Source of the DNA: a virus
IMG/VR virus record: IMGVR_UViG_3300025668_000798
Location: 16,364 to 80,363 of that record
DNA length: 64,000 nt
Reading direction: 5' to 3' (one strand)
Part shown: positions 7,170 to 15,543 of the stretch, in pieces
How positions within the stretch are numbered: position 1 is the first letter of the stretch
Layout: every line of letters begins with the position of its first letter
Notes under the pieces: model-generated
Databases searched by the model: none
Told to the model about the DNA's origin: nothing
Seen by the model: only the letters and a program-made list of their open reading frames with translations
Made by a program: the position numbers and the translations under genes

Positions 7170-8244
7170 AATACCCGGATGTGGAAGTTTTGGCGTTTTT
7201 ATCGATGATGTCAACTTTAATAATATGACTGACGAACAATGGACAGATATTGGTAAGATACATCTTAAAGAAATGGTTACAATAATACGTGGAGCAAAAT
7301 TAGATAAAGACACGTATTATAAATGGATGAGAAAATGGGGTAAAGACCGCATGACATTTTGGGGATTGCTTTTCCAAAAGTATCCTTGGTGGAACGGTAA
7401 ACTAGACAGCATTATGACACACCCAGATGTTAGCGAAGACGATAAAAATAGTATTTGGGGATTTTTCCGTGTAAGAGAAGGTGTTGGTCAAGAACAAGGC
7501 AATATTATCCGTGTTAGTGGCAAGAAAGACGAATACGGAAATCCATTAGGAATGTTTGCAGAAGGCGAGCTACTATGGCATAGTAATGAAAGTGGTAATA
7601 TAGCATTTGCCCCTGGTGTAGCACTGCTCGGAATGGAAGGCACAACTAAAAGTGCTACCGGATTCTTGACAACAGTTGATTACTACCAAGATGTAAGCGA
7701 AAGTTTTCGCAGCGAATTAGACGAAATGATATTACTGCATAACTTTACGCCAGGAAAAATTAATCCAGGTTTAAATAGTAATCAAGATAATTTAATGTAT
7801 AAAAATATGGCACCTGATCCTAATGCAGAGATTCCTATGGTAATACGCAGCCCGGGCGGACATAAAGGTTTGCATTATAGTTTCAATACAGTTACAGGCA
7901 TCAAAGGCATGTCTGACGCAGAAGCTCTCAAAGTACTAGAAAAAATTAAATCAGAACTAGAAGTTGACAAATACATTTACGATCACTGGTACCAAGAAGA
8001 TGGCGATTTGTGTTTGTTTGATAATAGTATTACACAACACAGACGTTTAGGTAGCACTGATAATAGACTATGCTTAAGATATCAATACGATTATACAAAT
8101 TTGCAAGACGAACCGTGGATGCCCTATTTGCAACAACCTTATATTAATAGCTATATTGATCGTATTAGCTTTGTAGTAAATGCAATGCAAAACAAAGAAT
8201 TTAAATTACCAAAAAAGGAAACTTATGAAGCACTGGCATCTTGA
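7156..8244 (+). CDS. TauD/TfdA-like Fe(II)/2-oxoglutarate dioxygenase
   Basis: 362 residues, a little longer than TauD. Proximal iron site: LLWHSNESGN (H142, with N144 or E145 where the family has HxD/E). Distal site: DLCLFDNSITQHRR (H295, then R296/R297 for 2-oxoglutarate), as in TauD-type enzymes that hydroxylate unactivated carbons using O2, Fe(II) and 2-oxoglutarate. TKSATGF (165-171) sits where the family has its GG-T-x-F segment. Start is supported by AAGGAG upstream. The Asn in place of the first carboxylate is unusual. Alternatively E145 is the ligand. The substrate is unknown. Confidence 0.8.
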   Translation: MKISKIPGCGSFGVFIDDVNFNNMTDEQWTDIGKIHLKEMVTIIRGAKLDKDTYYKWMRKWGKDRMTFWGLLFQKYPWWNGKLDSIMTHPDVSEDDKNSIWGFFRVREGVGQEQGNIIRVSGKKDEYGNPLGMFAEGELLWHSNESGNIAFAPGVALLGMEGTTKSATGFLTTVDYYQDVSESFRSELDEMILLHNFTPGKINPGLNSNQDNLMYKNMAPDPNAEIPMVIRSPGGHKGLHYSFNTVTGIKGMSDAEALKVLEKIKSELEVDKYIYDHWYQEDGDLCLFDNSITQHRRLGSTDNRLCLRYQYDYTNLQDEPWMPYLQQPYINSYIDRISFVVNAMQNKEFKLPKKETYEALAS

Positions 8245-8836
8245 AACATATGACGGAACACAAGATTTAACAGAATTTTTTATTGAAGCAGAACGTAGAC
8301 GCTTTTACAACAACAGCAATGCAGATATGTTGCTAAAGTCTCTTGAAAACGAAATAGATGCAAATTTATTTTTGTTGTATAATGCCGAAAGAATTATTGG
8401 TTGTGTAGTTAGTCATAAATTACAAGGACTTGAAATTTTAGGAAGTCCTGCTTATAGGATTGGTGCTAGAATTTGTGTACTAAGTCATTTGGTACAAGGA
8501 CACCGTTTACACAATACTATGAGAAATTTAAGAAATGCACCACGTCCGCACGATCATCCTAGCGCACAATTTCTTATACCAGCGTGTATAGAACATTGCG
8601 GCAGAGATGCTAATATGTATATAAGCACACACCCTAGTCCTATTGCAAAACAAAGAGCAGTTCATACACGCTGGGCTCCAGAATGGCGTAAACAGGGCTT
8701 TTTAGAAGATCCTATTGAATTAGAGTACAGAGGTACAATACAAAGTTTTTGGAAATTTAAAGTAGATAATTATTACAAAGAAATGCAAGACGAACGTTGG
8801 CCTGAGGCTGAAGAAATACTACCGGTTCTTACTTAA
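8225..8836 (+). CDS. Hypothetical protein, possibly GNAT-like acyltransferase
   Basis: 203 residues from the ATG at 8225, chosen over an in-frame upstream start because AAAGGAA lies 5 nt before it. It overlaps the TauD-like gene by 20 nt. An N-terminal helix (EFFIEAERRRFYNN) and a strand ending RIIGCVVSHKLQGLEILG, followed by RIGARICVLSHLV, resemble the early part of a GNAT N-acetyltransferase. No clear Q/RxxGxG/A loop is present, so this is tentative. The 3' end overlaps the convergent oxygenase gene by 18 nt. Confidence 0.65.
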   Translation: MKHWHLETYDGTQDLTEFFIEAERRRFYNNSNADMLLKSLENEIDANLFLLYNAERIIGCVVSHKLQGLEILGSPAYRIGARICVLSHLVQGHRLHNTMRNLRNAPRPHDHPSAQFLIPACIEHCGRDANMYISTHPSPIAKQRAVHTRWAPEWRKQGFLEDPIELEYRGTIQSFWKFKVDNYYKEMQDERWPEAEEILPVLT

Positions 8837-9517
8837 CATTTCATCTGCTTGCTTCTTGCGTTTTTCATACTGGTTTTCTTCAAACAAGTCTTCCCAATTA
8901 TCGGGTAGTTCAAAATCAACACCAAGATAATAGTCTTCAAATTTTTGATAACTTTGATTTAATACATTTACATACTCTTGATCGGTATAACTACCGTCCC
9001 AAGGTGCGCCTAATGCTAGAGTAAATTTTGTATCTCCTGATGTGTTGTGCATCTCGTGAGGCCATTTACCGCTCATTACAAATGGCTTATCTATTGCAGT
9101 TGGCGTTACACTGGTATCTTTTCCTATAAAGTCCAAGTCATCTACATTACCTTGCATAACATATCTAAACTTGTGCTGCGATGTGTTAAACATTTCAGGA
9201 CTACAATCAATATGTAATGGATTCTTATAATCATTAGGTGTAGTAATAATCATTATTCTACTACGTTGTTTTGTAATTTTGAATAGTACGTCTTCGCACC
9301 ATTGTTTTAGTTTAGGCATTTCAAATGCCCAAGGCATCCATTGAAATTTATCTTTATCCGTTGGATTATACATAACTGGCACATGCCAACAATTTCTATA
9401 TTCGTCTTGATATATTTTGCTAAAATCTAAACTGTTTAAATAATCCATATGATCTAATGGAGGATTTTCAATATCTAGAGGCAAGTATAGTAAGTCGTCA
9501 AATAATTGTTTATCCAT
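8819..9517 (-). CDS. Putative Fe(II)/2-oxoglutarate oxygenase
   Basis: 232 residues from the ATG at 9517, which overlaps the upstream radical SAM stop by 8 nt (ATGGATAA). A longer in-frame start at 9547 has no ribosome site. HID (H102, D104) and KWPHEMHNTSGDTK (H154 or H157, K164) have the spacing of an HxD...H facial triad with a basic residue binding 2-oxoglutarate in a cupin fold. It is unlike the TauD-type enzyme at 7156 and closer to the small prolyl-hydroxylase-like proteins of marine T4-like phages. Last gene of the 14355-8819 operon. Substrate unknown; adjacency suggests it acts with the radical SAM enzyme. Confidence 0.65.
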   Translation of the reverse strand: MDKQLFDDLLYLPLDIENPPLDHMDYLNSLDFSKIYQDEYRNCWHVPVMYNPTDKDKFQWMPWAFEMPKLKQWCEDVLFKITKQRSRIMIITTPNDYKNPLHIDCSPEMFNTSQHKFRYVMQGNVDDLDFIGKDTSVTPTAIDKPFVMSGKWPHEMHNTSGDTKFTLALGAPWDGSYTDQEYVNVLNQSYQKFEDYYLGVDFELPDNWEDLFEENQYEKRKKQADEMLSKNR

Positions 9518-10883
9518 TTGTATCTTTACACAAATCAAAAAAGTCACTCATTTCAGGAAATGCTTCTTTGAAGTTTGTATTCCTTCTTTTATCATGTTCG
9601 TTAAAGAAACGCCAGAAGTCAATTCGTCCTTGCATAACCTTGGCTGGATCATAGTTAGTACTATCCATATAATCTACTACCCGTCTAAAGCGTTCATATT
9701 CCATTGTAGTAAATGCATCTTTACGTTCGTCATCTAAGTTGTCTTTAATAAACTGTAAATGACTGTGCATATACTCCATGTATTCTTGTGGTAAAATATT
9801 TATATCGTACTGCAACGGCTCTTTCAAATAAGGTGTATCAAAACTCAGTCTATTCCATCTGTATGTTTCAACATCGTTGTATTTACGGCGCCATTCGAGT
9901 ATTTTTTCAAGTAGTGTTTGAAATGTTGTTACACTGAAAATATTAAACGTAATCATAATAGTCACAGGAGCATCAGTATTACGCATAAAATAATCTAGAT
10001 TACGCTCAAATACATTAATGTCTAATCCATTACGTATATACTCAGCACGTTCTCCCCAAGTGTCAATACTTGTAAACAATTTAAATCTGCGTATCTTATT
10101 TTGACTAAGCAAACTATTTACTGCATCAGTAAACTTTTCCAGCTGCTTCGGCTTGCCTCCTAAGTTACTATTTACATTGAGCTCAAGGTTTGGCTTAGGA
10201 TCGTTTTCTAATAAATCAAATAGTTTGTATGTGCTTTTTTGTATTGTTGGTTCGCCGCCTGTTATCCTTAAAATAGTTAATTCATTACTTAAATCTGGCC
10301 ACCATTTCCAAAATGCATCTAAATAAGGATTGTTATCTTCTTCATATATTTTAAACCAATCAATATCACAACGATGATTTTTAACCATATTGTATGGACC
10401 ATGTTGTTTAATTTCGTTGTAGTATCTACTGCTGGCTTTTGGATGGCAATAACCGCACTTGAAGTTACATTCGTTACCAAAGGATACTTCTAAATATTCT
10501 GGGTTAACATTAAACTCTGCGCCGCCTTGTTTAACAGCATTTAATCTTTTTTCGTTATAGATACTACTGCTACGAGTTTTACGATCACTAATATAATCTT
10601 CGCCCATATTTTCAATATTCCAGCAATATTGACACCCGCTTGGTTTTTCTCCACGCAGCATAGAATTACGTTCTTCAATTTTTTGTGCTGTATTATGAAT
10701 TGCACTAGGATTTGTTAAAATAGCTTGTGTATCTATTTTATGAGGAGCAGGATGATAACAACTATGTGTCTCACCTGTTTGGAAATATATGTTTGCATGA
10801 TACCATTTAGCAAAACAAAATGTAGGAGATATTTGTTCGTCTGTATATTTTGTTATACGGACTGCTTCATCTCTTTCGCTCAT
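9510..10883 (-). CDS. Twitch-domain radical SAM protein
   Basis: 457 residues. CNFKCGYC (C139, C143, C146) is the CX3CX2C cluster site and TGGEPT (~208-213) the SAM-binding motif. Upstream of the core, C23, C42 and CQYC (C84, C87) could hold an auxiliary iron-sulfur cluster, an arrangement seen in the phage twitch-domain family. The C-terminal ~100 residues are helical and charged (FRRVVDYMDS, DFWRFFNEHDKRR). Coupled by a 4-nt overlap to the upstream glycosyltransferase-like gene and by 8 nt to an oxygenase. Relatives of such proteins modify peptides or tRNA. The target here is not known. Confidence 0.85.
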   Translation of the reverse strand: MSERDEAVRITKYTDEQISPTFCFAKWYHANIYFQTGETHSCYHPAPHKIDTQAILTNPSAIHNTAQKIEERNSMLRGEKPSGCQYCWNIENMGEDYISDRKTRSSSIYNEKRLNAVKQGGAEFNVNPEYLEVSFGNECNFKCGYCHPKASSRYYNEIKQHGPYNMVKNHRCDIDWFKIYEEDNNPYLDAFWKWWPDLSNELTILRITGGEPTIQKSTYKLFDLLENDPKPNLELNVNSNLGGKPKQLEKFTDAVNSLLSQNKIRRFKLFTSIDTWGERAEYIRNGLDINVFERNLDYFMRNTDAPVTIMITFNIFSVTTFQTLLEKILEWRRKYNDVETYRWNRLSFDTPYLKEPLQYDINILPQEYMEYMHSHLQFIKDNLDDERKDAFTTMEYERFRRVVDYMDSTNYDPAKVMQGRIDFWRFFNEHDKRRNTNFKEAFPEMSDFFDLCKDTNG

Positions 10884-11800
10884 TTTAGTTCCTTGTCAAT
10901 AAACTTAGGATTTCTTACTGGATTTTGATAAACTGTTTTAAAAAATGTGCTTTGCCCTGCTCTAAGAGGTTCTTGGTCTATTGGTGCTTGTAGCTCGCTT
11001 ATTAATTCGTCGCCCAAACGTTCAGTTTCTTGTTCAAGTGTTTCTTCGGTTACTTCTAACGATTCCCAATACTGGTTGAGCCATTCAAAGTCACGTACAT
11101 TAACAAAGTCCCAATCTGTACACATTGTTTTGTATAAGCCTTCTCTAGCACCATATACTGCCCAACGTCCGTTTTCGGCATCAGCACCTACCATTAACCA
11201 AATCCATAGTCTATGTAAATTTTTCCAATGGTTACGCTTGAAATCTTCTATATCGGGTCTAATGCCTTGATCGAGTGCCATTTTAACACCTTCACGAAAA
11301 CCAGCACGCCACGCTTGATGAGGTGTAGCATTGTTGTAAATATCGCTAAATGTTCCGTTCATTTGTATGTATTGTAAGTCCCAACAAAAGTCTACTTGTG
11401 CATGTGGATTGTCAGGATCAGCATTTTCATGTGTACGCATACTAAGTACTTTTTCTTTAGGCCAACATTTGATACCGCCATTGCCGTACGTCAAACCATT
11501 TATTTGATTTAACGCTGTCCAACTAATAACTTTGTCGGTTAAGTCGTAGTCACTCAAATCTGCTTCTTGACTTAAAAAAGTTTCACGTATTCTGTTATCA
11601 CCGTCAATAGTAATAAATCGATCTGTGTCACTCATATTAGCAGCAGCTTTGTGTGCTGCATCACTTCCTTCAACTCCATGCACCCGTTTAGCCCATGGAA
11701 CTTTTGTTAGCAAATCAGCATAATTCTGTTCTGCATTAGGTTCATCATATGACAAGTAAATTATGTCATGGTCTACTACTCTAAAAATATTATCAGTCAT
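10880..11800 (-). CDS. Glycosyltransferase-like protein, paralogue of the gene at 2354-3385
   Basis: 306 residues. The core motifs SYDEPNAEQNY, AKRVHGVEG, a DxD (D66, D68) and GLTYGNGGIKCWP match, in order, those of the 343-residue protein at 2354-3385, which carries an extra N-terminal region. The DxD and strand pattern fit a GT-A-type nucleotide-sugar transferase. The C-terminal ~70 residues are acidic, then basic. Overlaps both neighbours (8 nt upstream, 4 nt downstream). Two copies in separate accessory operons suggest duplication and specialisation. Confidence 0.6.
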   Translation of the reverse strand: MTDNIFRVVDHDIIYLSYDEPNAEQNYADLLTKVPWAKRVHGVEGSDAAHKAAANMSDTDRFITIDGDNRIRETFLSQEADLSDYDLTDKVISWTALNQINGLTYGNGGIKCWPKEKVLSMRTHENADPDNPHAQVDFCWDLQYIQMNGTFSDIYNNATPHQAWRAGFREGVKMALDQGIRPDIEDFKRNHWKNLHRLWIWLMVGADAENGRWAVYGAREGLYKTMCTDWDFVNVRDFEWLNQYWESLEVTEETLEQETERLGDELISELQAPIDQEPLRAGQSTFFKTVYQNPVRNPKFIDKELK

Positions 11801-12353
11801 TTATTACCTCGTGTGCGTAAGATCCAAACTTTTTTACAGTATAAACGCTAATTGGCTCTTTGTCAAACTCAAAGTTGTCTTGGAAATCAATAGTGAAAGT
11901 ATCTTCTTTAAAATTTAGCATACAATACAAATAATAAGGATTATTTTTCTTTGTGACACTAAAATTAGATATCATGTGATCCAAACTAACATTTTTTTCT
12001 TCAATTGTTTTAATTAGCTGTTCACTAAGTTTAATTTGCCATTTTTTCTGTACGTTATCTTGAACAATTGTTAGATCAGGTTCGTTGTCATTTTCAATTT
12101 TGTATAAAAAACTATCACTCGACCGTGCTTCAGTCCAGTAAGTACTATGTTTTAATACATAGTCTTTTGCAACTAAATCATATTCTACAGTATATTCATT
12201 TGAAGGAATTATTCCTTTTAATAAGTCTTGTACTTCAAATGAATCTACAGTAATGTATTGATCACTACTAGGTGTATTTTTAATTGATAATATACGCCCA
12301 TTATCGGCAAACTCAATATATTTTTTCGTATTGCTTCTAACTACTATTGGCAT
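11793..12353 (-). CDS. Hypothetical protein (186 aa)
   Basis: Not recognised. Mostly beta-predicted, rich in Tyr, Asp, Ser and Lys, no cysteine cluster, no membrane segment. It starts 1 nt after the upstream glycosyltransferase gene stops and overlaps the downstream one by 8 nt. A carbohydrate-binding or accessory role is possible but unsupported by motifs. Confidence 0.65.
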   Translation of the reverse strand: MPIVVRSNTKKYIEFADNGRILSIKNTPSSDQYITVDSFEVQDLLKGIIPSNEYTVEYDLVAKDYVLKHSTYWTEARSSDSFLYKIENDNEPDLTIVQDNVQKKWQIKLSEQLIKTIEEKNVSLDHMISNFSVTKKNNPYYLYCMLNFKEDTFTIDFQDNFEFDKEPISVYTVKKFGSYAHEVIND

Positions 12354-12354
12354 C

Positions 12355-13194
12355 TTATATTCCTAAATATTTTTCATATGTGCTAATTATATTATTGTTA
12401 GCAAAATCTTTTTCTGTATAATGAAACACGCCGCTTTGTTTGTAATTTCCTACATATAGATCTAAATTATCATCAAGATAACTACTTACTCTAGTTTGCC
12501 ATTTTTGTTCATCATATTTTTCCCAATGTTGTAATTTTGATTTCATGTGTACAAATGTAGGAAATTCTGTCTTACTTGTAATACTATGCTCGCAATTTAA
12601 TATTTTTGCTGCTATTGCTGCACTTAGATCCATGCTACATGTTTTCTGATATGTTTTGCCACCAGCATGATTTTTATAAAACAATTGCCAGTTATTTGTA
12701 ATCATCTCTAGCCAAGTATAAAATTCTTTTGCTAATGGACGTTCCTTAAAATAATGTATACCACTATATAAATTTGGTAAATTAAATTGTGTAAATGCTT
12801 TCCTATAATAATCACTAGTTACAGTTTCTCCTCTATACGTTAACACGTTGCTGGTATAATATAAATCATAATTGTTTAAAAAGGCAAACCATTTACTTAA
12901 ATCTTGCAATACCAACATATCTGTATCCATTACTAATGTGTCAGCATAAGGAGTAGCATGATAAATTTTCCAACGATTACTAATTTTCCAGTCTTCGTCC
13001 TTGGCATGATCTTTCCAAGGTATTTCTACAATATGATCAAATAACTGTTTATATTTTTCTGGTACAGCATCATTGGTAATTAAAGAAACATTACTGTCTG
13101 GATTTGTAGCATGTATACTCATTGCACACAAACATGCTTGTTTTACATAGTCATCGTTGCTGTTTTGAGCAAGCAAAGTAAAATTTTTATCCAT
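12355..13194 (-). CDS. Putative GT-A glycosyltransferase (GT8-like)
   Basis: 279 residues. An N-terminal nucleotide-binding pattern (FTLLAQNSNDDYVKQA, VSLITND) is followed by ADTLVMDTDMLVL with a DxD (D90, D92), the hallmark of GT8-like transferases that use a metal to bind UDP- or related sugars. NLYSGIHYFK matches the acceptor-loop position of the family. Related to the next gene upstream (13187-14011), with the same KQA...A start and MDTD motif. Overlaps it by 8 nt. Substrate unknown. Confidence 0.7.
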   Translation of the reverse strand: MDKNFTLLAQNSNDDYVKQACLCAMSIHATNPDSNVSLITNDAVPEKYKQLFDHIVEIPWKDHAKDEDWKISNRWKIYHATPYADTLVMDTDMLVLQDLSKWFAFLNNYDLYYTSNVLTYRGETVTSDYYRKAFTQFNLPNLYSGIHYFKERPLAKEFYTWLEMITNNWQLFYKNHAGGKTYQKTCSMDLSAAIAAKILNCEHSITSKTEFPTFVHMKSKLQHWEKYDEQKWQTRVSSYLDDNLDLYVGNYKQSGVFHYTEKDFANNNIISTYEKYLGI

Positions 13195-14011
13195 TAATAA
13201 TTCTCTCTAAACTTATTTTATTCATAATATGAACATTTTGCTTGTTTGTTTTTAACCCCGTATACTGTCCTATATGTGATTGTTTTTCTATAAGAAATAA
13301 CATTGTATCATTGTCTATATTATCAACAATGTCTCTATCTGTAATAAAGTATTTCTTACCTGGAAGCGAAGCTATTTTTAGTTCATCTGTAAAACCATTC
13401 AATGTGTGAGCAGCAATACTAAAAGCAAAATCGTTTCTATACAAAGGAGATATTATTTGATATAGACTTTTATAGTGTGTATAATTTTCTCTAACATGTT
13501 TTACTAAGTCAAAGAAACATTGTGCTTGCTTGCACTTTTTAAAGTAAACAACTGTGGCCCAATAAAATTTTATACTTGTATCAGTTACCCTATCAAATTC
13601 TGTTAACTTTCTCCAATGACACAAATCTACAGCATTGCTATACATCATTAGATTTTGATTAGATCCAAAGCAGTTGTTTAAACTATCGTTGGCAAGTATA
13701 AAATCAGTGTCCATTACAATAGTTTCGTCAAACGGTGATAAATCATATGCATTATATCTATCAGCATTATTAAAATTTGACATCGAAGAAGCCATATTAC
13801 CATCGCGAAACTTTCGACTATTTTCAGATACACTTGGTTCTAATTTAATAACATGCTCAAAAAAATCAATACGTGAATCATCTGTCATATCAGTAGCAAT
13901 TGCAACCGGAACATCTAAATACTTTTTAATACGTTCTGCACAATATATAGCTTGTTTAATATAATCTAATGCTTTGTTTTTTTTGGCAAAAAGTAAAACG
14001 CCTTTGCTCAT
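13187..14011 (-). CDS. Putative GT-A glycosyltransferase (GT8-like), tandem paralogue
   Basis: 274 residues. Same architecture as the downstream gene: VLLFAKKNKALDYIKQA, VPVAIATD, then ETIVMDTDFIL with DxD at D101/D103, and FYWATVVYFKK in place of the acceptor loop. The pair probably arose by tandem duplication and could add different sugars in sequence. Overlaps the upstream gene by 4 nt (ATGA). Confidence 0.7.
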   Translation of the reverse strand: MSKGVLLFAKKNKALDYIKQAIYCAERIKKYLDVPVAIATDMTDDSRIDFFEHVIKLEPSVSENSRKFRDGNMASSMSNFNNADRYNAYDLSPFDETIVMDTDFILANDSLNNCFGSNQNLMMYSNAVDLCHWRKLTEFDRVTDTSIKFYWATVVYFKKCKQAQCFFDLVKHVRENYTHYKSLYQIISPLYRNDFAFSIAAHTLNGFTDELKIASLPGKKYFITDRDIVDNIDNDTMLFLIEKQSHIGQYTGLKTNKQNVHIMNKISLERIING

Positions 14012-14355
14012 AAATCTAGTATACCTTCAACACTTCTTTTGCTTTTTATTTTGTTGTATTCAACAAAGTATTCATTAGATGCTGTAAAATATGTATTTAA
14101 AATATTTTGATAGAAATCTTCTAAATTTGCAATCTCAACAGGAATATCATTATCGTCGCTGATAATCACAGACTGCTGATCACTATCAATTAAACTTTTG
14201 ATAAAATTAATCAACTCTCGCGATACTGTAAAGGTTGCGCCGTTAAAATAGTACACAAGATTTTCGTAATACTTTTCTTTTAAAATGCGTGTTTGATTGT
14301 TTAATGTAACCATATAGTTACTAATATCTAATGCTTTTTCAAGCCGCTCGTCCAT
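14008..14355 (-). CDS. Hypothetical protein (115 aa), first gene of accessory operon
   Basis: Not recognised. Predicted helical at both ends with an acidic middle (SDDNDIPVE). ATG at 14355 follows a strong GGAGG (14361-14365). It is the promoter-proximal gene of the seven-gene operon to 8819 and overlaps the next gene by 4 nt. Being small, first and well translated it could be a regulator or inhibitor, but no DNA-binding motif is evident. Confidence 0.65.
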   Translation of the reverse strand: MDERLEKALDISNYMVTLNNQTRILKEKYYENLVYYFNGATFTVSRELINFIKSLIDSDQQSVIISDDNDIPVEIANLEDFYQNILNTYFTASNEYFVEYNKIKSKRSVEGILDL

Positions 14356-14366
14356 AAAAAACCTCC

Positions 14367-14387
14367 ATATATACTGCTAGTATATAT
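14367..14387. repeat. 9-bp inverted repeat over the -10 box
   Basis: ATATATACT, 3-nt loop, AGTATATAT: a perfect inverted repeat covering the -10 (14379-14384) and predicted start of the operon below. Could be an operator for a phage or host regulator. The AT-rich composition makes chance occurrence more likely. Confidence 0.45.
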
Positions 14388-14407
14388 TATTGTTAGATAA
14401 TTGTCAA
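14379..14407 (-). promoter_or_regulatory. Sigma-70 promoter of accessory operon 14355-8819
   Basis: TTGACA (14407-14402), exactly 17 bp, TATACT (14384-14379). Start expected ~14372, giving a 17-nt leader with GGAGG before the ATG. Early host-polymerase expression is inferred. Confidence 0.75.
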
Positions 14408-14418
14408 CCGATATATGA

Positions 14419-15477
14419 TTAAGTTACACTAGGACCGTTTGACGAAAAGCCAGGTCTGATTGCGTTACCGCCTAATGTAAAATCAGTGTCCGTAGTACCG
14501 TCATTTAATGTAATAGTACTATCAGGATAATATTGAGTCCATGTAATTTGTACGTTAGCAGTAACAGGTTCATCTACTGGAGTACTTTCAGGACCATCGG
14601 CAGGATCACCTGTGCCTGCATCGTTATCGTTTAATCTTACTTGTAAAGTTACACGATTAAAACTATCAATAACTGCTAATCTTATTTCAATTTGGTTATC
14701 ATTGTAAATGCTTCCTGCACCAATTTTTGTGTACTTGGTAGTTAGAGCTATATCGTCAGTAATATTAGGAGTGGCTGTAATCGAGCCTGTTCCACTGTTA
14801 CTTAAACTCTCTACTACCCATTCCCATCCGGTGCCTGCAGAATCAGGACGAACATATAATCTTACTGTACCCATATTTGATGCCATTGTTTGCCAGTTTA
14901 AGTTTTTTTCATAACTAGCTTGTCCTACACTACCAATAGCATCAATATCAATATTTACACGTAGTTCGCCGCCGAGGGTGAAATATTCCTCCATATCCGA
15001 TTGAGTAGACCATGTGAAAACGTTACTACCTGTTATAAAGTTCCACTGTGCAGTTACCTCGTCTATGTCTGTTACAACTGTGCCAAAGTCTCCACCAAAC
15101 TCCGTTGTACGTCTATCAAACGATGCACATGCATTTGCAAGATCATATAATCCTTTAACATCCCCAGCATCACCCCAATCTGCCCATTCAATTACTTGAC
15201 CAGTTTGTAAACCAGGATATGTAGTTCCGCTTGATATTGTTTTTATAGCTCCGGTTTGATGATAGTGTATAAGCTGACCTACACTGAATAATCTTTCGAC
15301 ATCTGCTGACAATACACTATCGCTAGTAGCAATATTATTGCCTCCTGTTACACTATTAGGAATGTCATTAGCACCAGTTCCGGATGCAAACCCATATTGA
15401 CCTGGTCCAAAATTGTTCAATAATATTGATCTAATGTTATTAAAATCTGCTGCACTAATCGAACTGCCTACGGCCAT
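14419..15477 (-). CDS. Virion structural / tail appendage protein, paralogue of 16477-17373
   Basis: 352 residues from the ATG at 15477, placed 6-10 nt after GGTGGAG. An in-frame GTG at 15489 lies inside that ribosome site and is rejected. Beta-rich, Gly/Thr/Asp-rich and acidic, without cysteines. The block FTLGGELRVNID...NWQTMASNMGTVRLY matches FNAGGNIEMSFT...GWETMLSNIGNVTIDY of the protein at 16477-17373, and the C-terminal halves share SIYNDNQIEI/GIYTNNDLEI and a DP-DG-P segment. Proteins of this type recur next to fibre genes in marine myoviruses. Probably a decoration or collar/fibre component. Confidence 0.65.
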   Translation of the reverse strand: MAVGSSISAADFNNIRSILLNNFGPGQYGFASGTGANDIPNSVTGGNNIATSDSVLSADVERLFSVGQLIHYHQTGAIKTISSGTTYPGLQTGQVIEWADWGDAGDVKGLYDLANACASFDRRTTEFGGDFGTVVTDIDEVTAQWNFITGSNVFTWSTQSDMEEYFTLGGELRVNIDIDAIGSVGQASYEKNLNWQTMASNMGTVRLYVRPDSAGTGWEWVVESLSNSGTGSITATPNITDDIALTTKYTKIGAGSIYNDNQIEIRLAVIDSFNRVTLQVRLNDNDAGTGDPADGPESTPVDEPVTANVQITWTQYYPDSTITLNDGTTDTDFTLGGNAIRPGFSSNGPSVT

Positions 15478-15501
15478 AATTGTCTCCACCTACTTTTTTA
15501 T

Positions 15502-15531
15502 AGTATAACTTATTTATCTGTGTTTTGTCAA
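15502..15531 (-). promoter_or_regulatory. Overlapping early and late promoter signals
   Basis: Minus strand: TTGACA (15531-15526), 18 bp, TATACT (15507-15502), with the late element GATAAATA (15518-15511) inside the spacer. The late start would be ~15505 and the sigma-70 start ~15495, both upstream of the Shine-Dalgarno for 15477. Confidence 0.6.
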
Positions 15532-15543
15532 GTGGTTAAATAC

